DNA of 50,345 nt from Sulfobacillus benefaciens. GTDB lineage: Bacteria > Bacillota > Sulfobacillia > Sulfobacillales > Sulfobacillaceae. The stretch covers positions 1-50,345 of the forward strand of contig PXYT01000022.1 of NCBI GenBank assembly GCA_003023725.1. Reading direction: 5' to 3'. Made by a program: the position numbers and the translations under genes. This document shows positions 25,936-34,646 of this stretch, piece after piece. Within the stretch, counting starts at the first letter, position 1; every line of letters starts with the position of its first letter. The notes below the pieces were generated by a model. That model saw only the letters and a list, made by a program, of their open reading frames with translations. It had not been told where the DNA came from and ran no database searches.

Positions 25936-28299
25936 ATGACCCAGGTTATGGGACAGGCAGTGAAGCGTCACGAAGACATCCGATTAATCAGAGGTCAGGG
26001 ACAGTACACCGACGACATGAAACTTCCCGGAATGGTGTATGCCTATATTGTGCGCAGCCCCTATGCTCATGCCAGAATTACGGAAATCAACACGTCTCGT
26101 GCCGCAAGCATGCCCGGAGTGGTGGCGGTTTTCACCGGACGGGATGTAAAAGACGAAGTGGGGCTCATCCCTACCGCCTGGATTCCGCCGGATGCTGACT
26201 TGAAAGTCACTCCGCATTCCGTTTTAGCGTATGATGAAGTTCGCTATCAGGGAGACGGGGTGGCGGTGGTCATTGCCGAAACGCCTTATTTGGCTCAGGA
26301 CGCTGCATTGGCGGTTGACGTCAAATACGAATCCCTGCCGGTTGTCACCGATCCTTTTGAGGCGCAGAAAGACGGGGCGCCCCAGGTCCACACGGACATT
26401 CCCAACAACATTGCTTTTCACTGGAAAGCGGGGGAAAATCTTGACGAAATTTTTGCCGGTGCCGAAGTGGTCGTCAAGCAGCATTTTCGTCAGCAACGTC
26501 TTATCCCCAGTGCCATGGAGCCCCGCTCGGCCCTGGCTCAGTATCATGCCGCCCAGGGGGAGTTGACGTTGTGGGCGACCACGCAGAATCCTCATATCCA
26601 CCGTCTGTTGATGTCCGGCATACTAGGTATCCCGGAACACAAACTGCGCGTGATCGCCATTGACGTAGGGGGAGCATTTGGCAGTAAGATCGCGTGTTAT
26701 CCGGACGAGGTTATCGTCTCCTGGGCGAGTAAAAAACTCAACCGTCCTGTCAAGTGGACGGAAACCCGTCAGGAAAATTTTCAGGTGACCACGCATGGCC
26801 GCGACCATGTCCAAGAAGTGGAACTGGCCGGAACTCGGGACGGCCAAATCCAGGCTATCCGTGTGAAAACCTATGCCAATATGGGAGCCTACTTGTCTAC
26901 CGCCGCACCAGGAGTCCCAACCATTTTGTTTGGACTGATTGTTAATGGGGCTTACAAAATTCCTCATGCGTCATCGGAGGTGTTGGGCGTTCTCACTCAT
27001 ACGACTCCAGTGGATGCCTACCGCGGGGCGGGACGGCCAGAAGCCACGTTTTTGGTGGAAAGAATGGTGGATCTGTATGCCGGAGCTGTGCAAATGGATC
27101 CGTTGAAGGTACGGGAAAAAAATCTGATTCGACACGAAGACTTTCCTTATACCAATGCATTCGGTCTTCAGTATGATAGCGGAAACTATCAGGAGACAGT
27201 GTCCAAAGCTCTTCAAATCTTTGATTATCCGGCTTTCCGTCGGGAACAGGAAACTTTGCGCAAGCAGGGAAAGTACATCGGAGTTGGCTTCAGCACCTAT
27301 GTGGAGATGTGCGGCCTAGGTCCGTCAGAGGTTGCCGGTGCTGTCGGCTTTCAGGGGGGGTTGTGGGAAAGTGCAACCGTCAGGGTTCACCCTACCGGCA
27401 AGGTGAGTGTCTTTACCGGAGCATCCCCTCATGGGCAGGGTGAAGAGACGACTTTTGCCCAAATTGTGGCAGAAGAACTCGGTATCCCTGTGGACGACAT
27501 CGAAGTGATTCATGGGGACACGGCGCAAATTGCCATGGGATGGGGAACTTACGGATCGCGAACGACAGCTGTAGGCGGAGCCGCTATTCATATGGCCAAT
27601 GAAAAAATCCTTGAAAAGGCCCGCAAGATTGCGGCTCACAAACTGGAAGTCAACGAAGAGGACGTGACTTATGACAGCGGAGTATTTTCGGTCCGGGGTC
27701 TGCCGTCCAAGGGCGTGACGTTTCAGGAAGCGGCACTCGACGCTTACTTGGCTTGGAACTTGCCCCCTGGAATGGAACCGGCGCTAGAAGGGACTGCGTT
27801 TTATAATCCTAAGAATTTTACCTACCCATTCGGCGCCCATATCGCCGTGGTGTCGGTAGATCCCGAAACCGGTGATGTGAAACTACTGCGCTATGTGGCC
27901 GTAGATGATGTTGGCCGCATCATTAATCCGATGATAGTCGAGGGGCAAATCCACGGGGGACTGGTTCAAGGAATTGGCCAGGCGTTGTGGGAAGGCGCTG
28001 AATTCGACAACCAAGGTCAGCTCGTCACCGGATCTTTTTTGGATTATACGGTGCCTAAGGCCCGGTTTTTCCCCAAATTTGAAACGGCTCACACCGAAAC
28101 CCCTTCGCCTCACAACCCCCTGGGAGTCAAGGGTGTCGGCGAAACCGGAGCTATTGCCTCCACACCGTGTATCGTCAATGCGGTTATGGATGCTTTAAGG
28201 CCGTTTGACATCCAGGACTTGCCCATGCCGCTCACCCCACAAAAAGTGTGGCAGGCGATTCGTCAGGCACAGACCAAAGAACCAGCTGAAAGCAAATAA
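25936..28299 (+). CDS. coxL: Form II CO-dehydrogenase-like molybdenum large subunit
   Basis: Molybdopterin-cytosine-dinucleotide subunit (787 aa) of the xanthine oxidase family. The active-site loop reads AYRGAGR (residues 361-367), the form II signature. True CO dehydrogenases (form I) have AYxCSFR with the Cu-binding Cys, so CO oxidation is not assured; an aldehyde, purine or other N-heterocycle is possible. GGAFGSK, SPHGQGEETTFAQI and the C-terminal GVKGVGETGA also match the family. It has an AGAGGTG-type ribosome binding site and starts 86 bases after coxS. Confidence 0.9.
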   Translation: MTQVMGQAVKRHEDIRLIRGQGQYTDDMKLPGMVYAYIVRSPYAHARITEINTSRAASMPGVVAVFTGRDVKDEVGLIPTAWIPPDADLKVTPHSVLAYDEVRYQGDGVAVVIAETPYLAQDAALAVDVKYESLPVVTDPFEAQKDGAPQVHTDIPNNIAFHWKAGENLDEIFAGAEVVVKQHFRQQRLIPSAMEPRSALAQYHAAQGELTLWATTQNPHIHRLLMSGILGIPEHKLRVIAIDVGGAFGSKIACYPDEVIVSWASKKLNRPVKWTETRQENFQVTTHGRDHVQEVELAGTRDGQIQAIRVKTYANMGAYLSTAAPGVPTILFGLIVNGAYKIPHASSEVLGVLTHTTPVDAYRGAGRPEATFLVERMVDLYAGAVQMDPLKVREKNLIRHEDFPYTNAFGLQYDSGNYQETVSKALQIFDYPAFRREQETLRKQGKYIGVGFSTYVEMCGLGPSEVAGAVGFQGGLWESATVRVHPTGKVSVFTGASPHGQGEETTFAQIVAEELGIPVDDIEVIHGDTAQIAMGWGTYGSRTTAVGGAAIHMANEKILEKARKIAAHKLEVNEEDVTYDSGVFSVRGLPSKGVTFQEAALDAYLAWNLPPGMEPALEGTAFYNPKNFTYPFGAHIAVVSVDPETGDVKLLRYVAVDDVGRIINPMIVEGQIHGGLVQGIGQALWEGAEFDNQGQLVTGSFLDYTVPKARFFPKFETAHTETPSPHNPLGVKGVGETGAIASTPCIVNAVMDALRPFDIQDLPMPLTPQKVWQAIRQAQTKEPAESK

Positions 28300-28335
28300 G
28301 GCTCGCAATGATATACCACCGAGAGATAGGAGGTT

Positions 28336-29214
28336 ATGAATGTGTACACGGCACCCTTTGAATACCGAAGAGCAGATACGGTAGAACAGGCCATAGGCTG
28401 GCTCGCGAACGACCCGGAAAACAGCAAGGTCTTGGCGGGCGGGCACAGTCTGCTGCCTCTGATGAAGCTGGTTCTGGCACAACCGCAGGTTCTAATCGAT
28501 ATCGGGCGGATAACGGCCCTGAAAGGGATCCGGATTGAGGGCGATGATGTGCAAATTGGGGCGTTCACCACATACCGGGAGATCGTCGAAAGCCCCGAAG
28601 TGAACGAATTCTGTCCTCTTTTAGCCCAGGCTGCGCAGACCGTCGGAGATGTTCAGGTGCGTAATCGCGGTACTATTGGCGGCAGTCTGTGCCACGCTGA
28701 TCCCCAGGCTGATATGCCTGCGGCGGTTTTGGCTCTGGATGCCGAACTCTTGATTGAAGGACCTTCTGGGCAGCGCACACAGTCTATCGACGGGTTTTTT
28801 CTTGCCCCTTTCATCACTTCGCTCGCCCCCGGCGAGATTTTGACGGCCGTGAAGATCCCTAAATTGCCCGCTGGGGCGCACACTACGTATCTCAAACGTC
28901 CGCATCCCGCATCCGGTTATCCTCTGGTTGGGGTCGGAATATGGTTGACAGTTCACGATCAGGTGATAGACAACGGTCATATCGGCATCACGGGTATTGC
29001 CGATTTGCCGTTCCGGGCCCGGCATCTGGAAGATTTTCTTAAAGGGCGTCTGTTAGATGCCGCCACCATTGCCCAGGCGGGTCCTCTGGCCGCAGACGAC
29101 GCCAATTTGGACGACGATCCGTACAAGAAGAACCTTCTGCAGGTGTACGTCACTCGGGCCTTGTCTCAATTCGGGGAATCATTCGCGGCAAAGGGACTCA
29201 ATGGCAAATCTTGA
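28336..29214 (+). CDS. coxM: CO-dehydrogenase-type FAD subunit
   Basis: Flavoprotein subunit (292 aa) that takes electrons from the iron-sulfur subunit and passes them to the respiratory chain. FAD-binding motifs AGGHSLLPLMK and NRGTIGGSLCHADP are present, and the C-terminal CO_deh_flav_C region follows. ATAGGAGG stands directly before the start. The 3' end overlaps coxD by 14 bases. Confidence 0.92.
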   Translation: MNVYTAPFEYRRADTVEQAIGWLANDPENSKVLAGGHSLLPLMKLVLAQPQVLIDIGRITALKGIRIEGDDVQIGAFTTYREIVESPEVNEFCPLLAQAAQTVGDVQVRNRGTIGGSLCHADPQADMPAAVLALDAELLIEGPSGQRTQSIDGFFLAPFITSLAPGEILTAVKIPKLPAGAHTTYLKRPHPASGYPLVGVGIWLTVHDQVIDNGHIGITGIADLPFRARHLEDFLKGRLLDAATIAQAGPLAADDANLDDDPYKKNLLQVYVTRALSQFGESFAAKGLNGKS

Positions 29215-30112
29215 CCGGATTGAAGACGTGATGCAACAATTGTCGCACCAACAGTATCTGGCCGATAGGTCTTTGGCCACGGCGATCTTTCTGTGCCTGA
29301 AACTGGAACGTCCTCTTTTTCTTGAAGGGGAACCAGGGGTAGGCAAGACGGCCGTGGCCCAGGCCATGGCTCAGGTGTTGAATGTTCCCTTAATTCGTCT
29401 GCAATGCTACGAGGGCATCGACCGAGAGAGTGCGTTGTACGAGTGGAACTATCCCAAGCAGTTATTGGCTATTCGCTTGCACGAAAGTTCGGCGCAGGGT
29501 GGTTTGACACTGGGTCAAGACTCCCTGTATCAAACCGAATTTCTGCTCAAGCGTCCGTTGTTCGAGGCCTTGGCACCCGAGGGGCCGGCACCTGTGCTAT
29601 TAATTGACGAAATTGATCGTAGTGATGATGAATTTGAGGCATTTTTGCTGGAGATTTTGTCGGAATTCCAGATTAGTATTCCCGAACTCGGTACGATTAA
29701 GGCGAAAGAAAAGCCTTTTATTGTCCTCACGTCCAACCGCACGCGGGACATTCATGACGCGCTGAAACGCCGTTGCATTTATCACTGGCTCGACTATCCG
29801 TCTTTTGAACGGGAACTTGAAATTGTGGAGTTGAAAGTCCCGGGTTTGGACGGAAAGTTGCGCCGCGACATCGTCCGATTCATCCAGCGGTTTAGACGGG
29901 AGGGCTTTGACAAGAGGCCAGGAATTGCCGAGACCCTGGACTGGGCCAATGCTTTGGAAGCGCTGGTGACGAGGAGCCTGTCCCCGGAGGTCATAACCGA
30001 TACCCTGGGTGTTCTCTTAAAGGATCGGGAAGATCTGAAACTGGTTCAAGAAGAGGAATTGATCGAGCGCATTCTGAAGGAGCTTGAAGCCGATGACACC
30101 TCTCTCTGGTAA
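29201..30112 (+). CDS. coxD: MoxR-type AAA ATPase (CoxD-like)
   Basis: AAA+ ATPase (303 aa) of the MoxR group. Walker A is GEPGVGKT (residues 43-50), Walker B is VLLIDEIDRSDDE, and sensor 1 is VLTSNRTRDIHD. Together with the VWA protein CoxE, such ATPases mature the CoxL active site. The longest frame starts inside coxM at 29057; ATG 29201 starts where the family starts (MANLDRIEDV). It overlaps both neighbours. Confidence 0.92.
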   Translation: MANLDRIEDVMQQLSHQQYLADRSLATAIFLCLKLERPLFLEGEPGVGKTAVAQAMAQVLNVPLIRLQCYEGIDRESALYEWNYPKQLLAIRLHESSAQGGLTLGQDSLYQTEFLLKRPLFEALAPEGPAPVLLIDEIDRSDDEFEAFLLEILSEFQISIPELGTIKAKEKPFIVLTSNRTRDIHDALKRRCIYHWLDYPSFERELEIVELKVPGLDGKLRRDIVRFIQRFRREGFDKRPGIAETLDWANALEALVTRSLSPEVITDTLGVLLKDREDLKLVQEEELIERILKELEADDTSLW

Positions 30113-31193
30113 TTTATGGGCCTTAGCACGATCTTTGCGCCACTGGGGTTTTACCTTGGGGGTGTCAGACTTGAAAGATGCAGAAACCGCGTTACTGATT
30201 ACTCAGGATTTTTCTCTGACCGGCATTCATGATGTCGTCGAAGGATTATGGGTCCGATCTTATAACGAAAAGCGTATTTTCGATCACGCTTTTGCAATTT
30301 GGGCACTGGAACTCGCAGGAACGCCATTCGTAGCCGGCCCTCCTTCGTGGTTCTCCCAGTTGCCTAAAAAGGCGATGGGGCCGAGGCGGGTGGTGTGGAT
30401 GTCCCGGAAAGAGGCGGGGGGAATGGCGGCTACAGCCAATCAAACGTTATGGACCAGCACGCACACCGCCAGTGCCGAGGAAGCGAATTCGGCTAAAAGG
30501 CCGGAAGAAAATGACTATCCGATTCCCGACTTCTTGCCCGTGGAACACCATTACCGCAAGGGGTACCGAAGACGCCCGGCGCGAAAAGGCCGAGTATGGA
30601 ATGTGCCCAAAACACTCAGAAAAAGTTTAAGTTCCGGTGAATTGATCAAGTGGTATTATCAGGCTGAACGCCCCAAATGGCGGTCAACGGTATTTTTGTG
30701 GGATGTGAGCCAGTCCATGGCGCCGTTTATTCCCCTGTTTTTCCGGTTTTTTTATGGGCTGTCCAAATTTGGGGAACGGGTCGATGTGTGGGGGTTTAGT
30801 ACCCGCTTGACGCACCTCAACCCGATTTGGGAACATCGTAATCCGGCTTTGGCCTATCAGGCGCTGTTCCGTCAGGTTCCTGACTTGGGAGGTGGGACCC
30901 GGCTTGAGCACACGCTCTTGACTTTCGGTTCACAATCCAAGTCTCGTCTGCGCCATGATACCGATATCGTTTTAATTACCGACGGCTATGAGAGCGGAGA
31001 ATGTGCCCGGCTTGATGGGGTACTTTCGCGGCTAAAGCGGCGGTGCCGTCGGTTAAACTGGTGGAATCCATGGTATTTGACGCCGCACTACGAAATTGTC
31101 AGCCAGGCAGGACAGATTCTTCGCCGTTATTGTCGGGTGCAGAAAGCGGGAACGATGGAGGATTGTCTCTATTCTTGGTCGCAATTAGCGTAA
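30093..31193 (+). CDS. coxE: VWA-domain protein (CoxE-like)
   Basis: Von Willebrand A-domain protein (366 aa), the usual partner of the CoxD ATPase in maturing the Mo/Cu or Mo centre. The MIDAS pattern DxSxS is WDVSQSM, with Asp at about residue 204. LITDGYESGEC, near residue 300, is the second metal-site loop. Start ATG 30093 has AAGGAG ten bases upstream and overlaps the coxD stop. The N-terminal half is a CoxE-type helical region. Confidence 0.88.
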   Translation: MTPLSGNLWALARSLRHWGFTLGVSDLKDAETALLITQDFSLTGIHDVVEGLWVRSYNEKRIFDHAFAIWALELAGTPFVAGPPSWFSQLPKKAMGPRRVVWMSRKEAGGMAATANQTLWTSTHTASAEEANSAKRPEENDYPIPDFLPVEHHYRKGYRRRPARKGRVWNVPKTLRKSLSSGELIKWYYQAERPKWRSTVFLWDVSQSMAPFIPLFFRFFYGLSKFGERVDVWGFSTRLTHLNPIWEHRNPALAYQALFRQVPDLGGGTRLEHTLLTFGSQSKSRLRHDTDIVLITDGYESGECARLDGVLSRLKRRCRRLNWWNPWYLTPHYEIVSQAGQILRRYCRVQKAGTMEDCLYSWSQLA

Positions 31194-31237
31194 CAGGCAT
31201 CTAACAATACTCGAATCCGGGAAAGGACTGGTGTTTT

Positions 31238-31684
31238 ATGCAACTGTCCGGAAACAAACACATTCCAGCATCCATTGACAAAGCTTACACTTTATTGACC
31301 GATCCGGAGGTACTGACGCGCACAATGCCGGGCCTGAAACGGTTAACGCCCATTTCGGAAGGTGCGTATGCCGCCGACCTCGAAATGGGAGTCGCGGCCA
31401 TTAAGGGCAAATATCAGGGAACAATGCGGATCGAGGATGCCAGCCCACCCCATTCTTACCGACTGGTTCTGGATGGCCAGGGGCCGGGGGGGTTCGTTTC
31501 TGTGAATATGTCCGTCGAATTCGTTTCAGACGGTGACGAAGCGTCCGTAAGTTATCAGGGAGAAGCGCAGGTGGGAGGAACGATTGCATCGATGGGTCAG
31601 CGCATGATTTCGGGCGTGGCCAACTATTTGACGAATCAGTTTTTCCAAAACGTCGCCAAAGAGGCTATACAGGCCAAGAATTAA
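31238..31684 (+). CDS. coxG: CoxG-like SRPBCC protein
   Basis: Small START/SRPBCC-fold protein (148 aa) of the CO-dehydrogenase subunit G family (MQLSGNKHIPASIDKAY, LLTDPEVLTRTMPGL, LEMGVAAIKGKYQGTM). In characterised cox systems CoxG helps attach the enzyme to the membrane through a C-terminal tail. This protein is short and seems to lack a hydrophobic C-terminal anchor (it ends FFQNVAKEAIQAKN), so any membrane link would need another partner. AAAGGA lies before the start. Confidence 0.9.
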   Translation: MQLSGNKHIPASIDKAYTLLTDPEVLTRTMPGLKRLTPISEGAYAADLEMGVAAIKGKYQGTMRIEDASPPHSYRLVLDGQGPGGFVSVNMSVEFVSDGDEASVSYQGEAQVGGTIASMGQRMISGVANYLTNQFFQNVAKEAIQAKN

Positions 31685-31755
31685 AGTTCCATGGAGAAAG
31701 GCATCACCCGTTGTTCCAAGATGGGACACGGGTTCTCAAGGAAAGGAGTCAGAAT

Positions 31756-32796
31756 ATGTCCTCTATTCGAGAGGCTCAAAAGATTTTTCAGGCTATTTCC
31801 GATGCGGAGTTGAATGGGCACCCGAGTTGCCTATTGATGATCACCACAGTTAAAGGATCGGCGTATCGGCGCCCTGGAGCCAAAATGATGATGGCGCAAG
31901 GCGGACTAATGGTAGGCACATTAAGCGGTGGATGCCTGGAAGGAGATCTCTACCACTGGGCGGAAGAGGTCATGAAAACCCAAAAGCCTCAGATTCACCA
32001 TTACAACCTGGCCGAGGACGATATGTGGGGACTGGGCATTGGCTGTAAAGGGGAAATTGACGTCCTGATCGAACCGGTTACAGTGCATCAATCTTTTTGG
32101 CTGGGATTTGCTGAAGCGTTGCAGGATGACACGGGTCTCCTATTGGTCATGGAACTACCGGATGGCAACCGCTTTTATCAGGGTGTGTCCGGAAAGAGGG
32201 TCAGTTTGGGCGGACAGCTCTCCGACGATGTGTCGGGGTGGTCGTTTCCCGTACACGGTCAAACCGTGCGAAAGGGGACTGCAATTTGGGACTATCTCGT
32301 TCCTCCTGCTAGGCTAGTCGTGGCCGGAGCAGGACACGATGCCAAACCTGTTGTTGAGTTGGCTAGCCGTGTGGGCTTCGATGTTTATGTGCTTGACTCC
32401 CGTCAGTTATTTAACAATCCCCGGGAATTCCCCTGGGCAACCAATTGGATTGCCGACGAAAAGGAAATGGGCGAGAGCGATGACTGGTATGGCGCATTTT
32501 GGCTTATTATGAATCACCACCAGGCTCGTGATGAGGCGGCTTTGTCCTTAGCGCTTCGCTCCCATCCTCGGTATGTGGGGGTCTTGGGTCCACTGTCACG
32601 AACACGGGATATGTTAAAAAAACTGGAAGTGACTTCGCTTGCCGGAGTTCCATTGTTTGCTCCGGTCGGTATGGATCTGGGAGGGGAGATCCCCGAGGAG
32701 GTGGCTGTGAGTATCATCAGCGAAATGATGATGATTCGACAGCAGACAGCAGGAGGACATTTAACCGGCCGTGACACGATTCATCTCACGTCGTAA
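31756..32796 (+). CDS. coxF: XdhC/CoxI-type molybdenum cofactor maturation factor
   Basis: Protein of 346 aa with an N-terminal XdhC/CoxI domain (GTLSGGCLEGDLYHW) and a C-terminal Rossmann-like XdhC_C domain (ARLVVAGAGHDAKPV, then YVGVLGPLSRTRDML). Relatives bind the molybdenum cofactor, have it sulfurated and insert it into xanthine oxidase-type enzymes. The start is ATG 31756, after AAAGGAG; the longer frame to 31711 is not needed. It is last in the cox operon. The name coxF follows operon position and is tentative. Confidence 0.85.
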   Translation: MSSIREAQKIFQAISDAELNGHPSCLLMITTVKGSAYRRPGAKMMMAQGGLMVGTLSGGCLEGDLYHWAEEVMKTQKPQIHHYNLAEDDMWGLGIGCKGEIDVLIEPVTVHQSFWLGFAEALQDDTGLLLVMELPDGNRFYQGVSGKRVSLGGQLSDDVSGWSFPVHGQTVRKGTAIWDYLVPPARLVVAGAGHDAKPVVELASRVGFDVYVLDSRQLFNNPREFPWATNWIADEKEMGESDDWYGAFWLIMNHHQARDEAALSLALRSHPRYVGVLGPLSRTRDMLKKLEVTSLAGVPLFAPVGMDLGGEIPEEVAVSIISEMMMIRQQTAGGHLTGRDTIHLTS

Positions 32797-33534
32797 TGCC
32801 AGTCTCATGGAGCTACCGACACAAGAAGAAGACCCACAGCGACAAGGTTATGACATTTTCCAAGGGGTGGCCCGAGACAGACGACCTCACAATCAACCCC
32901 AGCGACAGCACCGGCCAGAAAAACTGGCTGAAACGGTACGGGGGATTCCATGAGGAATTCGAGGAGAAACCTTGCGGATGGTTGGTTGGGTTGGGGTCCA
33001 TGAAAATTCCTCCTACTCCTTGGGTTGTTGGTCTCATCGAGGGGCCTTGCAAGCGGCTGTCTGCGATTTGTGCCAGGAAGATCGGGGGCGCAGGGTAACC
33101 CTTCGGAATGAGTTGTTTGTAAGATATAACGCTGGCGCAAGAAAAAAGGTTTCAGGACGTCCGAAATCTGACATGGTGAAAGACGTGCGGCGGAGGACGT
33201 CTTCATTCCGGCATTTGATGAGCAGTTGTTCGTTTGCATTAACGCCAGCCCGCATAACGCGTACTGTCTCGAGATATCTGTCTTGTGCTCCGGATCTCGC
33301 GTTGTTCTTTCCGGGCGTTTCCGGTGAGTAAGGCCCTTAGTTGGAGAGGAGCGATCCAGGGCACGGAGTGATATGAGTGCAACCATAAGGGCCGTTTCTT
33401 GGACATTCGCCCCGGAAATTCGGTCATTATCAGCCGGGGGCCCTGTAGGATGGCGGTATCGGTTCGCATAATTTGTGTCTAACAACACATTTCGTGTTTT
33501 TCTGCCGCATATCTCGGGTGTTGACCCCAGAAAT
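32797..33534. other. Gap after the cox operon, no supported gene
   Basis: Several overlapping short frames exist on both strands, including a 227-codon minus-strand frame (32805-33488) and a plus-strand 100-codon frame (32796-33098), but none has a ribosome binding site or a recognisable domain. The latter contains a plausible-looking piece (TGQKNWLKRYGGFHEEFEE) and may be a coding relic. Confidence 0.35.
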
Positions 33535-33543
33535 TGCTATAAT
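33535..33543 (+). promoter_or_regulatory. Probable extended -10 promoter
   Basis: TGCTATAAT is a perfect extended -10 element. A TTGACC lies 11 bases before TATAAT, too close to act as -35, so recognition would rest on the TGn extension. It sits 66 bases before the start of the YQFW-repeat secreted-protein gene. Confidence 0.4.
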
Positions 33544-33609
33544 TTAAGAAAACAAAGAACTCGCCGGCGAAAAAATCATGACGGTCTGGTGCAGGAGGAT
33601 TGCCTCATT

Positions 33610-34641
33610 ATGTCGGTAATGTTTTTGGCTATGGCCCTAACACGTTATTTCTCTTCGGCTCGCCCCCAATTTCATGAAAATACGCTCACGTATTCCCAAA
33701 GGGCCCATGCCGTCAATATTGTTGGTCCGATCACGGTGAGTGAGGGAAATTTGATATCCGTGACAGCGGAACCCGTGCATTTTTTAAACCCGGTTTTCCA
33801 GTTTTGGATTGAATTGCCCGGTGGGTCTTATGAGTCAAGCGGACCTTACAGTGCTCATACCCATTTTACGTTTACTGCAACCAGCCCGGGCACGTTTCAT
33901 ATTAAGGTTTTTGCTCGGGAGGCCAACGCACCTTCTAATGAAAATCTCTCCCAGCGTCGGCTCTACGAAGTAGTCTCCAGCAGCATCCCGGTTAAGATCA
34001 CCCCCACCACTCATTATCCTATTCAGTTGACCGCAAACGAGCCACTGGTGCGAAGCGGACAGGCTATTACGCTGACGGCCTCCATGTCCAATCCCACGCC
34101 TATTGGGGATTTCTTTGAACTCGTAGACACCACTACCGGCCAGATAGTCTACCGCACCAACGACGTCAATACCTTTTCGTACCGGCAAACGTTCAACGAC
34201 TCCCAGAGATTTGTGGCCGAAGTGGTTAACAGCCCAAGCCCCGGCAGCTCTCCTTTAATGGAGTCCGAACCTCTGATCATTGACTGGTCGACCAAACCGA
34301 TTGGAACCAATCAAGGTCATGCCAACCAGGCCGGCCAGACGGTTTCTATCTCTTACCCGGCCGCGGCAACAGTGGGTACTCCGGTAACGCTGACCGCCGT
34401 TCCCAAGGGGTTTCAGCATCCCGTGTATCAGTTCTGGATCCTTCCTCCCAACGGGTCCTATGAGTCCAGCGGCAGTTATCAGTCATCTCCCACCTTCACT
34501 TTTACGCCGACTATACCCGGATCTTGGCAGGTGATGGTCTATGCACGGCCGCAATCGGCCCCGTCTCATGAAACGCCCGCACAACAGGCAGTTTACGAAG
34601 CAAAGTCAAACACCCATTTTGTGACGGTCACAAGTCCATGA
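33610..34641 (+). CDS. Secreted protein with YQFW-type repeats
   Basis: Protein of 343 aa, probably exported through a short N-terminal signal (MSVMFLAMALT). It has two long repeats, each beginning NPVFQFWIELPGGSYESSG or HPVYQFWILPPNGSYESSG and ending in a beta-rich F/W-x-V-x-V-Y/F-A-R strand. They flank an Ig-like middle domain (LTANEPLVRSGQAITLTA). Closely related repeats end the S53 protease at 43991-47254. The start follows AGGAGG at 33593-33598. It probably works at the cell surface or outside the cell; ligand unknown. Confidence 0.7.
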   Translation: MSVMFLAMALTRYFSSARPQFHENTLTYSQRAHAVNIVGPITVSEGNLISVTAEPVHFLNPVFQFWIELPGGSYESSGPYSAHTHFTFTATSPGTFHIKVFAREANAPSNENLSQRRLYEVVSSSIPVKITPTTHYPIQLTANEPLVRSGQAITLTASMSNPTPIGDFFELVDTTTGQIVYRTNDVNTFSYRQTFNDSQRFVAEVVNSPSPGSSPLMESEPLIIDWSTKPIGTNQGHANQAGQTVSISYPAAATVGTPVTLTAVPKGFQHPVYQFWILPPNGSYESSGSYQSSPTFTFTPTIPGSWQVMVYARPQSAPSHETPAQQAVYEAKSNTHFVTVTSP

Positions 34642-34646
34642 AGCGG

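Noticed and set aside
32805-33488. 227-codon minus-strand frame after the cox operon
   Set aside because: Long, but Arg/Pro/Ser-rich with no domain and no ribosome binding site; probably the shadow of GC-rich DNA.
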